Assembly (NCBI GenBank): GCA_947175015.1
Contig: CAMWLE010000012.1
Location: forward strand, 1 to 50,100
DNA from: an uncultured bacterium
Lineage (GTDB): Bacteria > Bacillota > Clostridia > Lachnospirales > Lachnospiraceae
Reading direction: 5' to 3'
DNA: 50,100 bases
In this document: piece by piece, positions 1 through 8,507 of the stretch
How positions within the stretch are numbered: position 1 is the first letter of the stretch
Layout: every line of letters starts with the position of its first letter
The notes under the pieces: model-generated
What the model was told of the DNA's origin: nothing
Seen by the model: only the letters and a program-made list of their open reading frames with translations
The model's database searches: none
Translations under genes and position numbers: made by a program

Positions 1-45
1 CCGATCCGGGAATATTTAAAGGATGTAGCGGAAGTGTTTGGCTGA
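1..45 (+). CDS. 3' end of an unidentified gene
   Basis: Frame 1 is open from the window edge and stops at TGA 43-45, giving the C-terminal residues PIREYLKDVAEVFG. The residue mix looks like genuine protein, but 14 residues are too few to name a family. The next reading frame overlaps or follows closely, so this may be the preceding gene of the same mobile-element operon. The only alternative is a chance open frame. Confidence 0.35.
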   Translation, partial: PIREYLKDVAEVFG

Positions 46-125
46 TAATAGTTAACATCAGCCGTGTATTAATTATTGAGTCCAATGAGGGAAGTCATTC
101 TATCATTGATGAAATAATAAAGACT

Positions 126-500
126 TTGAAAGAGCATCCTGAATTTGAACTTTTGTGGTTGAAGCATGAGCCAGTGTTATCACTTCCTGGTTTAGAAATT
201 GATCTGGCTCATCGAAAGGTATATTGTGATAAGCTGGGAATTAATCTGACGGCAAAGGAATATAATCTTCTGTGCTTGTTTGTGGCAAATAAAGGGCGTG
301 TTCTTACCTATGACCAAATATATCGGAAGGTGTGGGAAGAGGAGGCTTTTGGAAATGCGAACAATGCCATAGCCTGCCATGTACATAACTTGCGTGAGAA
401 GATAGGCAGACTATTGCCGGAGGGATGTTTTGCTATCCGATGTGTACGGGAAGTTGGTTATTGTTTTGAAACAGACTCTGAATGTATCGCAGCTACATAA
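126..500 (+). CDS. OmpR/PhoB-type winged-helix DNA-binding protein (mobile-element regulator)
   Basis: The protein carries a complete OmpR-type winged helix at about residues 20-115 (LTAKEYNLLCLF, then RVLTYDQIYRKVW, then CHVHNLREKIG and IRCVREVGYCF). It should bind DNA as a transcription regulator. No receiver domain with a phosphorylatable Asp is visible, so control by phosphorylation is unlikely. The first usable initiator in frame is TTG 126, but the frame stays open to position 3. The upstream stretch, including VLIIESNEG near 66-92, looks like protein, so the real start may lie further left or be damaged. Such orphan winged-helix proteins are common in clostridial integrative elements (inference). 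A terminator follows directly. Confidence 0.7.
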   Translation: MKEHPEFELLWLKHEPVLSLPGLEIDLAHRKVYCDKLGINLTAKEYNLLCLFVANKGRVLTYDQIYRKVWEEEAFGNANNAIACHVHNLREKIGRLLPEGCFAIRCVREVGYCFETDSECIAAT

Positions 501-501
501 C

Positions 502-535
502 GGCGGCTTGGGAAACTGAGCCGTCTTATTTTTTG
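502..535 (+). terminator. Rho-independent terminator after the winged-helix gene
   Basis: A 7-bp stem (502-508 with 519-525, containing CGGCT and AGCCG) with a 10-base loop is followed by a T-rich run, starting one base after the stop codon. Confidence 0.65.
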
Positions 536-897
536 TCCGTTTTTCTAACTGCTATTCCGGGTGTTTTCTACATAATTCTGTATGATTAAATATTATCTGT
601 TTTGTTCCGTGCTGCCGTGTCGTAACTTGCGGTACGCTACAGCGTTCCTACAGATTCACTAAAGCAGTTCTACAAAATCATTTTTTATAATTTCCCCATT
701 GACAAGCTGTCAGGGGAAAGCGGAACTGTATGTTGTGTATCCCCGGAAAGGGGATGCCATGAATCTACCACAGGCAGGGACAGGCTTCATGCCTTACATA
801 CCAAAACAATATATGCTTTCTGTAAATACCACAGTCCTTAAGGGGATTGCGGTATTTTTTCATTCAACATATTCCCTGTCAATCCCCATAAGTCCAC
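536..897. other. Non-coding stretch ending at the hsdR junction; probable mobile-element end
   Basis: No convincing gene is present. The stretch holds a small perfect hairpin around 738-753 (ATCCCC/GGGGAT) and a good terminator at 824-862. The last 60 bases before 898 do not continue the hsdR reading frame, which has a stop at 889-891. HsdR-like sequence begins abruptly at about 898, so this is where unrelated DNA has been joined to, or has replaced, the front of hsdR. An 84-codon open frame at 699-953 crosses the junction and is not credible as a gene. Confidence 0.5.
824..862 (+). terminator. Rho-independent terminator before the hsdR remnant
   Basis: A long stem pairs 824-837 with 844-857, with one mismatch and one G-T pair. 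It has a 6-base loop and runs into TTTTTT. It may mark the transcriptional end of the element lying to the left. Confidence 0.6.
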
Positions 898-2334
898 AAC
901 AAAGATCCGGAAGAATGGCGTGCGGTCATCGGAAACAAACGCCACAAGGATGAACTTGCTAAGAAGTTCAAAGATAATAACAGTCTTTTGAAGATTGCAA
1001 TCGTGGTCGATATGTGGCTGACAGGATTTGATGTTCCGTCCCTTGCGACCATGTATGTCTATAAGCCGATGCAGGGATATAACCTGATGCAAGCTATCGC
1101 TCGTGTAAACCGTGTATTTGCTGATAAGGAAGGTGGCCTTGTTGTCGATTATGTCGGCATTGCCTCCGCTTTGAAAGAAGCGATGAATGATTACACTTCT
1201 CGCGACAAAAAGAACTATGGTGATACCGATGTCGCAAAGGCGGCTTATCCGAAGTTCTTGGAGAAACTGTCCATTTGCCGCGACATATTCCACGGCTACG
1301 ATTATTCCAAATTCACAACGGGAACCGACCTGGAACGCTCTAAAGCTATCAGCGGCGCGGTCAACTTTATCGTTGGTGTTGATAAGGAACGGGAGCGCGA
1401 GGACTTCCTGAAAGAATCCCTGCTTATGCGTCAGGCTTTGTCGCTGTGTTCTTCTCTTGCGGAAGAGTCCCTGCGTATCGAGGCGGCATTCTTTGAATCT
1501 GTCCGTGTCCTCGTTATGAGGCTCATGAATCAGGGCGAGGGGAAGAAAATCTCCTTGCCGGAAATGAACGCACGAATAAATGCCCTGTTGGAGCAGAGCA
1601 TAAAGTCGAGCGGCGTTATCAATCTGTTCTCCGATGTGAACGGCGACTTCTCCTTGTTCGATCCAAAGTTCCTTGAAGAAATTGGCAAGATGAAGGAAAA
1701 GAATCTCGCTGTGGAACTGCTGAAAAAGCTCATCTACGAACAGGTCATCATTTACAAGAGAACGAATGTGGTTAAATCGGAAAAGTTCAGTGAGATCATT
1801 CAGCAGACCATGAACCGCTATCTCAACGGTATGCTTACCAACGAGCAGGTCATCGAGGAACTGCTGAATCTGGCAAAGCAGATACAGGCGGCGCAGAAAG
1901 AAGGTGAACAGCTCGGACTTACCGCCGATGAGCTGGCTTTCTACGACGCTTTGACGAAACCGCAGGCAATCAAGGACTTCTATGAGAACAAAGAACTGAT
2001 CGCGATTACAAAGGAATTGGCTGAAGCACTGCGAAACAATCGCACCATCGACTGGCAGAAGCGCGACTCTGCAAGGGCGAAGATGCGGATGATGATAAAG
2101 AAACTTCTGAAGAAGCACAAGTATCCGCCGGAGGGCATGGATGATGCCGTGCAGACGGTGATGCTTCAGTGCGAGCTTTGGACGGACAATAATGATATGA
2201 GTGGCCGGGTTGAGGCTTATGCCGAAAGATTAGGCCAGTATGTGAAGTCTTCTTACGAATATAATACATCGGAGCAGGAAATGATGATGGTTGCTGAAGA
2301 TCCGGCACCGTATGGAAAAAAGGATGAAAGCTAA
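898..2334 (+). pseudogene. hsdR: Type I restriction enzyme R subunit, C-terminal remnant
   Basis: HsdR is the nuclease and DNA-translocating motor subunit of type I restriction complexes, normally about 1,000 residues. Only about 478 residues remain. The frame opens with NKDPEEWR and KIAIVVDMWLTGFDVPSL, then YNLMQAIARVNRVF (late SF2 helicase motifs), followed by the helical C-terminal domain that contacts the methylase complex. The N-terminal nuclease domain, Walker A and DEAH-type motifs are absent. Similarity begins at about 898, directly after non-homologous DNA, and a stop lies in frame at 889. TTG 988 is the first initiator, but truncation is the better reading. No hsdM or hsdS is in the window. 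A restriction function is not expected. Confidence 0.85.
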
Positions 2335-2350
2335 TTGGAGGTAACTGATA

Positions 2351-3850
2351 GTGGATGCGAGAAAGGGAAATATTTACGAGATTTTGAACGGGAATAAGCA
2401 GTTTCTTATCCCGAACTACCAGAGATTTTATAGTTGGGATACAGAACAGTGTAATCGCCTTTGGAATGATATCGTAGAGATGCAGAAAAAGGGGAAAGCC
2501 GGTCATTTCGTCGGATCAATTGTCAATATTGCAGAACAGGCTATGCCCACTGGTGTTCAGAAATACATGATTATAGATGGTCAGCAGCGCATGACTACAT
2601 TGACACTTCTGCTTCTTGCGCTTCGAGATTACGCTATAAAGAATCCGGATAATACTTCTATTAACTCGAAGCGTATAGACAATATGCTTTTGAAAAACGA
2701 ATACGAAAACGGTGATGAGCGTTATAAACTTCTGCTTACCGAAACAGACCGGGATGTCCTTACAAGGCTTGTTGAGGAAAAGCCGATTTCTGAGGATACA
2801 CGTTCGAGAATACTTGAAAACTACAAATTTTTCTCCGGCAAGATCGCTGATATGGAACTTGCTCCTGCACAGGTTTATGAATCCATAGGGAAACTTCAGA
2901 TAGTCAATATTACGCTTGACCGAACAATAGATGATGCACAGGCTATTTTTGAGAGTCTTAATTCTACCGGCAAGGAACTTTCTGAATCGGATTTAATCCG
3001 AAACTATGTGCTGATGGGGCTTGAACCCAATGAACAGAACTATGTGTATGATCACCTATGGCGTCCGATGGAACTCTTGTTTGAGTATGAGACTCAAGGA
3101 TCTGTCATGGACAGATTTTTCAGAGATTACCTAACAATGAAGCTTACAAGGATCCCGAAGCAGGATCGCGTATATGAGGAATTCAAGGCATATCATCTGA
3201 ATTGTGAATTTGCCACTATCAGAGAGTTATGTCAGGACATATACACCTATGCAAAATACTATACGAACATGGTGTTTAAGCGAAGCAGCAATTCTGCGCT
3301 AAAATCTCTCTATGAGGATATAAACGACTTAAGGATGGAGGTTTCTTATCCATTCCTGCTCCGGGTGCATAATGATCAGGAAGAGGGGCTCGTTACGGTT
3401 GATGAATTGTGTGAGATTATACGACTTTGTATAAGCTACGTATTCAGACGAAGCATCTGCGATATACCAACCAACTCTCTGAATAAAACCTTTGCAACAC
3501 TGAGAAATGAGATCAAGACGGATGACTATGTTAATTCGATCAAGGCGTTCTTTGTACTCCGCGATGATTATAAAGAGTTCCCGGATGATGACAAGTTTGA
3601 AAAGGCTTTTGTATCAAGAGATGTTTATAATATGCGGTCTCGAAACTTCCTCTTGAGCCATCTGGAAAATTACAAGAACAAAGCTCCGATAATTATCGAG
3701 AACTTCACCATTGAGCATATCATGCCACAAAACCCGAAACTCAGCATTGAATGGCAACAGGAATTGGGACCGACATGGAAAGAGGTACAGAAGACATATC
3801 TGCATACAATCGGCAATTTGACTCTTACTGCCTACAACTCGGAAGAGTGA
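2351..3850 (+). CDS. DUF262/DUF1524 (GmrSD-like) nuclease, N-terminal part of a frameshifted gene
   Basis: GmrSD-type proteins are nucleotide-dependent type IV restriction nucleases that attack modified phage DNA. The GTG start at 2351 is preceded by GGAGG at about 2336. The DUF262 region covers about residues 1-220 and shows IPNYQRFYSW and the DGQQRMTTL motif. The DUF1524 HNH-like region near residues 450-495 shows IEHIMPQNP and HTIGNLTLT. The frame stops at 3850 inside the conserved NLTLTAYNSE region, and the rest of the family sequence continues in another frame from about 3843. The gene lies 16 bp behind hsdR, so it probably belonged to the same restriction operon. Confidence 0.8.
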   Translation: MDARKGNIYEILNGNKQFLIPNYQRFYSWDTEQCNRLWNDIVEMQKKGKAGHFVGSIVNIAEQAMPTGVQKYMIIDGQQRMTTLTLLLLALRDYAIKNPDNTSINSKRIDNMLLKNEYENGDERYKLLLTETDRDVLTRLVEEKPISEDTRSRILENYKFFSGKIADMELAPAQVYESIGKLQIVNITLDRTIDDAQAIFESLNSTGKELSESDLIRNYVLMGLEPNEQNYVYDHLWRPMELLFEYETQGSVMDRFFRDYLTMKLTRIPKQDRVYEEFKAYHLNCEFATIRELCQDIYTYAKYYTNMVFKRSSNSALKSLYEDINDLRMEVSYPFLLRVHNDQEEGLVTVDELCEIIRLCISYVFRRSICDIPTNSLNKTFATLRNEIKTDDYVNSIKAFFVLRDDYKEFPDDDKFEKAFVSRDVYNMRSRNFLLSHLENYKNKAPIIIENFTIEHIMPQNPKLSIEWQQELGPTWKEVQKTYLHTIGNLTLTAYNSEE

Positions 3851-3860
3851 CAATCCATTT

Positions 3861-4415
3861 ATGGTGAAAATGGATATGGAAGGTGGCTTTAAGGAAAGTG
3901 CGCTTAGGCTTAACGCATATCTTGTAAAGCTTACAGAGTGGAATGAGCAACATATTAAAGAACGTGCCAAGCAGCTTGCGGACAAAGCGAAGGAAATATG
4001 GGAGTTCCCAGAAATGACAGATTCCGATCTTGCGCCGTATCGCATTGAAGAGAAACCTGCAGAAAGATATACCATCGATACTTATGATGTTAATGTGTTT
4101 ACAAAGACACTTTTTGATGTGCTTGACAGACGAATCCAGAATCTCTCGCCAAGCGTAAAGAGAGAATTCAAAAAGCTTTATGTGGCTTATAAGCTGGATA
4201 CGAATTTTGTAGATATAGTTTTCCAGAAACAGAGACTTCGTATTTCTGTAAATATGAAGTTTGGCGATGTAATTGATCCTAACGGTATATGCAGGGATAT
4301 AACCGGACTCGGAAGATGGGGCAATGGCGATGTTGAACTTTATATGGAACACACATCAGATGTCGATCAGGTGATGGAAATTATCGAACAATCATTCAGA
4401 AGTCAGGCAGATTAA
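3861..4415 (+). CDS. C-terminal part of the frameshifted DUF262 protein (DUF5655-like tail)
   Basis: Read one frame away from the preceding ORF, the sequence SDNPFMVKMDMEGGFKES continues the usual DUF262 family arrangement, in which the HNH region is followed by a segment of this kind (ESALRLNAYL, then TWNEQ-like text). The tail at about residues 75-184 resembles the small DUF5655 domain (FDVLDRRIQNLSPSVKREF and KKLYVAYKL). ATG 3861 has no good ribosome site, which supports a broken gene rather than a separate one. A single missing or extra base near 3840-3850 explains the break. Sequencing error or recoding are alternatives. Confidence 0.7.
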   Translation: MVKMDMEGGFKESALRLNAYLVKLTEWNEQHIKERAKQLADKAKEIWEFPEMTDSDLAPYRIEEKPAERYTIDTYDVNVFTKTLFDVLDRRIQNLSPSVKREFKKLYVAYKLDTNFVDIVFQKQRLRISVNMKFGDVIDPNGICRDITGLGRWGNGDVELYMEHTSDVDQVMEIIEQSFRSQAD

Positions 4416-4424
4416 TAAAAAAGA

Positions 4425-4460
4425 AACAGTCCACATTGGCAATAGCTTCTGTGGACTGTT
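4425..4460. terminator. Bidirectional terminator between convergent genes
   Basis: A perfect 11-bp stem (AACAGTCCACA with TGTGGACTGTT) is flanked by an A-run on the left and TTTTCC on the right. It can therefore stop both the DUF262 transcript and the facing helicase transcript. Confidence 0.75.
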
Positions 4461-4472
4461 TTCCGTTTGTGA

Positions 4473-7211
4473 TTAAAACGGAAGATCAGGTTTTTCAATA
4501 TAATTTTTCAGTATCTCGACGTCTGCGTCGATATTCCGGGGTTGAATACGCTGTAGCACTTTTTTCTCCACTTCCGGAGTCCAGTATATTTTAAGCTCAT
4601 TTTGGGCTCTTGTTATGGCAGTATAAAAAATATTATGGGTGATAAGCTCATCAACTTCATCCGTGATAACAAGCTTTACTGAACTGTATTCCAAGCCTTG
4701 CGCCTTATGGATGGATACCGCATATGCAATCTGGAATGGGACGATGGTGCTTGCGGTACTTCCGTCGTCATCCTCATCGGTGCTTTTTATTTTGTTGACA
4801 CAGAAGCGGACTACTGAGTTTTTGGTATCGGAATCATCCAGCACCGTTAGCGGCATAAATCTTGTATCGGCGGGATTGATGGTGGTGTTCAGCTCGATAT
4901 CAAACTGAATCCGTTCAGTCATTTCACCTACATCCAATTTTTCAATTCCTACAATCCTTCCGCGCATATTGTTATAGATGACGGGATGGAAGCGGTTGTT
5001 CTCCAGAAACAGAACGGGATCGCCGACCTTGTATTGCTGCACATCCCATTCAACGGCTGAATTTGGATTGCTTTCCTGAAGGAACCGGTTGATGTTATTG
5101 ATGCCGTAGAGCCCGTCATAATTGAGGCAGAGAACGGCTTCATCCTCTCCGGCAGCAGTTAGCAGTGATTCATCGACTTTCAGGGAGCAACTCTGTTTAT
5201 CAATGATTTCCTGTACGTTGTCATCCATAGCTCTGACTTTTGACCAGAGAATAAGAAGACGCTGGTTTTTCGTTCTGTAAGGCGTGGTGAGCTCAAAGAC
5301 GGATGTTTTCGGAAGGAAGCTCCGCAGCGCCGTGAACCAGTTCCCGAAGCGTATGGAGTTTATCTGGTATGTATCGCCCACAAGCAAAATCTTCTTAAAT
5401 TTGACCATTTCGAGAAGCTTCTGCATATCGGTGTTGCTTACGGTGCTGCACTCATCTATTACAACCAGCTCATATTCAGGATCTCCGTATCCATATTTGA
5501 GGAAGCTTGCAATGGTTGAGAATTTACAGTAATCCTCATTGGAATCAACTCTTCTCTTCAGGTTATCAATTGCCGGATTGGTCTGGGCAAGATACAGCTT
5601 TTCTTTATTATCGTAATAATGAGAGATATGGTTCACGAGTGTTGATTTTCCAACGCCGGCGGAACCGTATATTGCGGCAACCGCAGATTTGGAAAACATC
5701 TTTGTGAGGATATCTATCTTTTCTGGGCAGTCTACTTCATAATCATCAAGCATCAGCCAGAATTCAACATCATTTGAGTAATCTGGATCCTCCACTTTAC
5801 TAAGCTCCATCAGCTTTTTAATGATGCTGGTGGTATCTAATCTGTATTCCCTGATGTAGGCGTAGTCATCCTTTACGACTATTTTGCTTCTATCTTTATG
5901 CCCGAACCATAATGTGGCATTATACGTTCTTGCGAGATCCTTTATATTACCATAGTGCGCAAGCTCCTCAACAGGCGTGAAAATCCTGCCGGAAATCTCT
6001 GTGTTATTCCTAAGCTGTCGTGCAAGAAGTTCATGCTTTCTGTTATAAGTCGGAATGCACTCAAATAAAGCATGAAGCCGGGGATTGTGATTTATCGGCG
6101 ACTGGTTAAACGGCATTTTGTCAAAGGGGATGCTGCCGTTTTTCAAACAAAGGTTGGATAGGCTGCTATTGGCTGCGTCCTGCCGCTGATCTTTTATGAT
6201 TGCGTTGTGCATGCCATAGAGAAGGTAACGGAGGACGTTCTGGCCGGGTCTCTTTCCCCGGATTATGCTGCGGCACCGGTTCAGAGCATCGAAAAAATAT
6301 CCGGTTTTTCCTTCAGCCCGAAATGAATTGATAAGCCTTTGATATGCGGCTTCCGGAAAGTCCATAATTTCGGTGAGCGTGAAGCGGTTCTCCGTTATAT
6401 AGCGACAAATGGTGCGCTGCTCTCCGTATGGTACATCGCGCTTGGATCCAGTAATTATGGAATAGAAATTTTTAAACTCACAGCCACGTAATGACACTTC
6501 CCATCCCGTGATTAGAAGTATGGGCATGGTTTTTCCGAGGATCTCTATGCTTTCGTTCTGCAAATAGAATCTCGATGCATAGTTGCTTATGACCGGTAAT
6601 CTGGTGAAAGCAATAATGCGTCCTGCTTTATTTTCTCTGTCCTTTGCAGTTGTGAAGGTGACTTCAAAATATCTGCGGCCGTTCACATAGAACGGTTTTA
6701 ATTTCTGTATGTAATATTTTTCTCCTTCACCGGCAAGCCGAGCTTTGTATTTGTTGACTTTCTCAGCGATTTTGGAATAATACTCCTGCAGGGCTGTGTC
6801 CAGATTAAGAGGGAACTTATCCAGATTATGCAGGATGGAAATGCCGAAATCATAGTTAAGGATATCCCTGATTTGAAGTAGATAGTCATAGTATTTCAGC
6901 ATCAGTCGCTCAGAACCATCCTCATCGAGGGTATAGTGTGACGCGACTATATCAAGATAATTCCTGAAGCGGTAGAGCACTTTCAAATGCCCGTCTGTCT
7001 GGGTATGTTCTGCCGCTTTTTCTATATTCTCTTCGGAATCTTCTATATCAATGTATGGGGCGTAGTATTTTAACATCACATGCTCCACCAGGTTCTTCAG
7101 GCGGCCAAGGATGTCCTGGGATATTACGGCTCTTGTAGAATTGTCTATATTATCAAGGTATCGACAGATTGCTCGATCGATGACCCTGATTTGATCATCG
7201 ATTATAGGCAT
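4473..7211 (-). CDS. Large SF1-type (RecD-like) helicase with a long unassigned N-terminal region
   Basis: The 912-residue protein ends in a superfamily 1B helicase. Walker A (GSAGVGKST) is near residue 514, Walker B (VVIDECSTVSN) near 581, and motif III is VGDTYQIN. The late motifs AVSIHKAQGLEYSS (about 830) and FYTAITRAQNEL (about 862) are also present. This predicts ATP-driven DNA or RNA unwinding. The first 500 or so residues match no family I recognise, so it is not an ordinary RecD2. ATG 7211 is chosen because AAAGGA lies about 8 bases upstream; an earlier TTG at 7235 has none. It follows its partner gene by 56 bp, forming an operon. Its position beside restriction genes suggests a defence role (inference). 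Confidence 0.8.
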   Translation of the reverse strand: MPIIDDQIRVIDRAICRYLDNIDNSTRAVISQDILGRLKNLVEHVMLKYYAPYIDIEDSEENIEKAAEHTQTDGHLKVLYRFRNYLDIVASHYTLDEDGSERLMLKYYDYLLQIRDILNYDFGISILHNLDKFPLNLDTALQEYYSKIAEKVNKYKARLAGEGEKYYIQKLKPFYVNGRRYFEVTFTTAKDRENKAGRIIAFTRLPVISNYASRFYLQNESIEILGKTMPILLITGWEVSLRGCEFKNFYSIITGSKRDVPYGEQRTICRYITENRFTLTEIMDFPEAAYQRLINSFRAEGKTGYFFDALNRCRSIIRGKRPGQNVLRYLLYGMHNAIIKDQRQDAANSSLSNLCLKNGSIPFDKMPFNQSPINHNPRLHALFECIPTYNRKHELLARQLRNNTEISGRIFTPVEELAHYGNIKDLARTYNATLWFGHKDRSKIVVKDDYAYIREYRLDTTSIIKKLMELSKVEDPDYSNDVEFWLMLDDYEVDCPEKIDILTKMFSKSAVAAIYGSAGVGKSTLVNHISHYYDNKEKLYLAQTNPAIDNLKRRVDSNEDYCKFSTIASFLKYGYGDPEYELVVIDECSTVSNTDMQKLLEMVKFKKILLVGDTYQINSIRFGNWFTALRSFLPKTSVFELTTPYRTKNQRLLILWSKVRAMDDNVQEIIDKQSCSLKVDESLLTAAGEDEAVLCLNYDGLYGINNINRFLQESNPNSAVEWDVQQYKVGDPVLFLENNRFHPVIYNNMRGRIVGIEKLDVGEMTERIQFDIELNTTINPADTRFMPLTVLDDSDTKNSVVRFCVNKIKSTDEDDDGSTASTIVPFQIAYAVSIHKAQGLEYSSVKLVITDEVDELITHNIFYTAITRAQNELKIYWTPEVEKKVLQRIQPRNIDADVEILKNYIEKPDLPF

Positions 7212-7267
7212 AAGTATTCTGTCCTTTCGAATCAAATCAGAAACGGGTAATGTTTCTATTCTGGTAT

Positions 7268-8038
7268 TTACATGTCAAATTCATTTTCATCGTTCCAGTC
7301 ATCTATAAATGCGTCATACGGATATATGCCCGCATAGTTGTCCGGGTGAAGTTTGACGTAATTGTCTCTCAGCTTTGTTCTCAGTCTCCGGACTGAAGAA
7401 CCGGGAACGGATTCACTGTCCGGATCCAGCGCCTTGCAGAAATCCTGCAGGGCGGCTACGGTGCTGAGAATGTTCGATTGAAGACCGATATCCTCAAATC
7501 TGGAAATCTGATCTTTCCATTTTTCATTATATAGGCTGTTGATCTTTGCAACCATGCTACCGGTAAACCATACCTCAGCCTGATCGCTTGCGATGCATTT
7601 CTCCAATATGCTGTCAAAGTCGATATTGAAATCCTTCAGCAGATTTCTGTCGTTTGCTGATAGCTGCGAAGCTTCTTCTCCGTCTACAGGACTCTTATCC
7701 GGAAGTTTTACTTCCGAACCATCTGACGCGTTGGGATAGGCAATCTTAAAAAATATATCTTCCAGTAGTGAGTCGCAGGCGGCAGAAACATCGAAAAAAT
7801 CGATTTCGTTGTTTGTAAGCCATTCCTCGATTTTATGGAATGTATCCTTCTCGAACATCCTGGCATTCAGCCATTCACGATATCCCTGTTCATAATGCTT
7901 GGAATATACGTACTGTGCATACTCTGGACTAATCTTGTTCGGATTTTTCTCTCTTAGGTACCGCCTTTTGGTATCCGACTGACAATTCAGAAGACCACAG
8001 GCTTCTTGGGCTTCTTTATAAATGAAGTGTCCAATCAT
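7268..8038 (-). CDS. Unrecognised partner of the helicase; 5' end carries a nonsense codon
   Basis: I do not recognise the family. The 256-residue visible frame starts at ATG 8038, but that codon has no ribosome site. Reading further back, the same frame continues through YLQDDEKPVDFCDS to ATG 8116, which has AGGTGA at proper spacing. The only interruption is one TAA at codon 7 (8096-8098). The native protein was therefore probably 282 residues and is now broken or shortened. The N-terminus (EAQEACGLLN, then TKRRYLREKN) could be a helix-turn-helix; the rest is charged and helical with an acidic C-terminus. It precedes the helicase in one operon and may regulate or work with it. Confidence 0.6.
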   Translation of the reverse strand: MIGHFIYKEAQEACGLLNCQSDTKRRYLREKNPNKISPEYAQYVYSKHYEQGYREWLNARMFEKDTFHKIEEWLTNNEIDFFDVSAACDSLLEDIFFKIAYPNASDGSEVKLPDKSPVDGEEASQLSANDRNLLKDFNIDFDSILEKCIASDQAEVWFTGSMVAKINSLYNEKWKDQISRFEDIGLQSNILSTVAALQDFCKALDPDSESVPGSSVRRLRTKLRDNYVKLHPDNYAGIYPYDAFIDDWNDENEFDM

Positions 8039-8241
8039 ACTATCGCAGAAGTCTACAGGCTTCTCATCATCTTGAAGGTATGGATACAGAGCATTTTAAT
8101 ACTCTGAAAATGTCATGAAATCACCTACTTCCGTTTGCTTCCGTCCGCTTCCGCTGCTTCCCATTTTTCGAGGGGGTACATTGCTATACTGCACTCATAG
8201 AAGTGGCTAACTGCTGATGTGAACAGACAAATATTTAATTT

Positions 8242-8270
8242 ATTATACCAAAGTTTAGGCGTAAATTCAA
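8242..8270 (-). promoter_or_regulatory. Sigma-70-type promoter of the partner/helicase operon
   Basis: On the minus strand, TTGAAT (8265-8270) and a perfect TATAAT (8242-8247) are separated by exactly 17 bases. It points at the partner gene and implies a leader of roughly 120 bases. Confidence 0.65.
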
Positions 8271-8463
8271 TTAAGCAGGAAAGCCAATTCCTATAAATTT
8301 TAATCTCATAGTCCGAGATGGCCATTAGGACGATGGGATGCATAGAGAGTTTAGGCAGCGGTGATAAAGACCGCTCCAGAAACGAAGATGCACCCACCGT
8401 TAGATTTCTGCGCCCATTTTCGGATTTTCAGAAGTCTGTGGACATCTTCACCACGGGCTCTTT

Positions 8464-8505
8464 CTGCGTTCCATCGTTCGCGGTCGAGGACGGAAAGGAA
8501 CGCAG
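8464..8505 (+). promoter_or_regulatory. Hairpin that can mask the ribosome site of the sigma-like gene
   Basis: CTGCGTTCC (8464-8472) is exactly complementary to GGAACGCAG (8497-8505). The right arm covers the end of the GGAAAGGAA ribosome site and lies 2 bases before ATG 8508. The stem would block ribosome entry, so translation is likely controlled, for example by upstream translation. Confidence 0.45.
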
Positions 8506-8507
8506 AC

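Larger units (their letters stand above)
8117..8507. other. Divergent intergenic region between the helicase operon and the element genes
   Basis: The stretch holds a good minus-strand promoter (8242-8270), an 18-codon minus-strand ORF (8125-8181) ending just before the partner gene's ribosome site, and four spaced GGAAG motifs in that leader. It also holds a plus-strand hairpin overlapping the ribosome site of the next gene. No other gene is evident. Confidence 0.45.

Noticed and set aside
699-953. 84-codon plus-strand ORF across the hsdR junction
   Set aside because: It spans the breakpoint between unrelated sequences and overlaps the terminator, so it is a chance frame.
838-2118. Long minus-strand ORF (426 codons) opposite hsdR
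   Set aside because: It mirrors the HsdR frame, which has clear helicase and C-terminal motifs; the antisense translation shows no recognisable motif.
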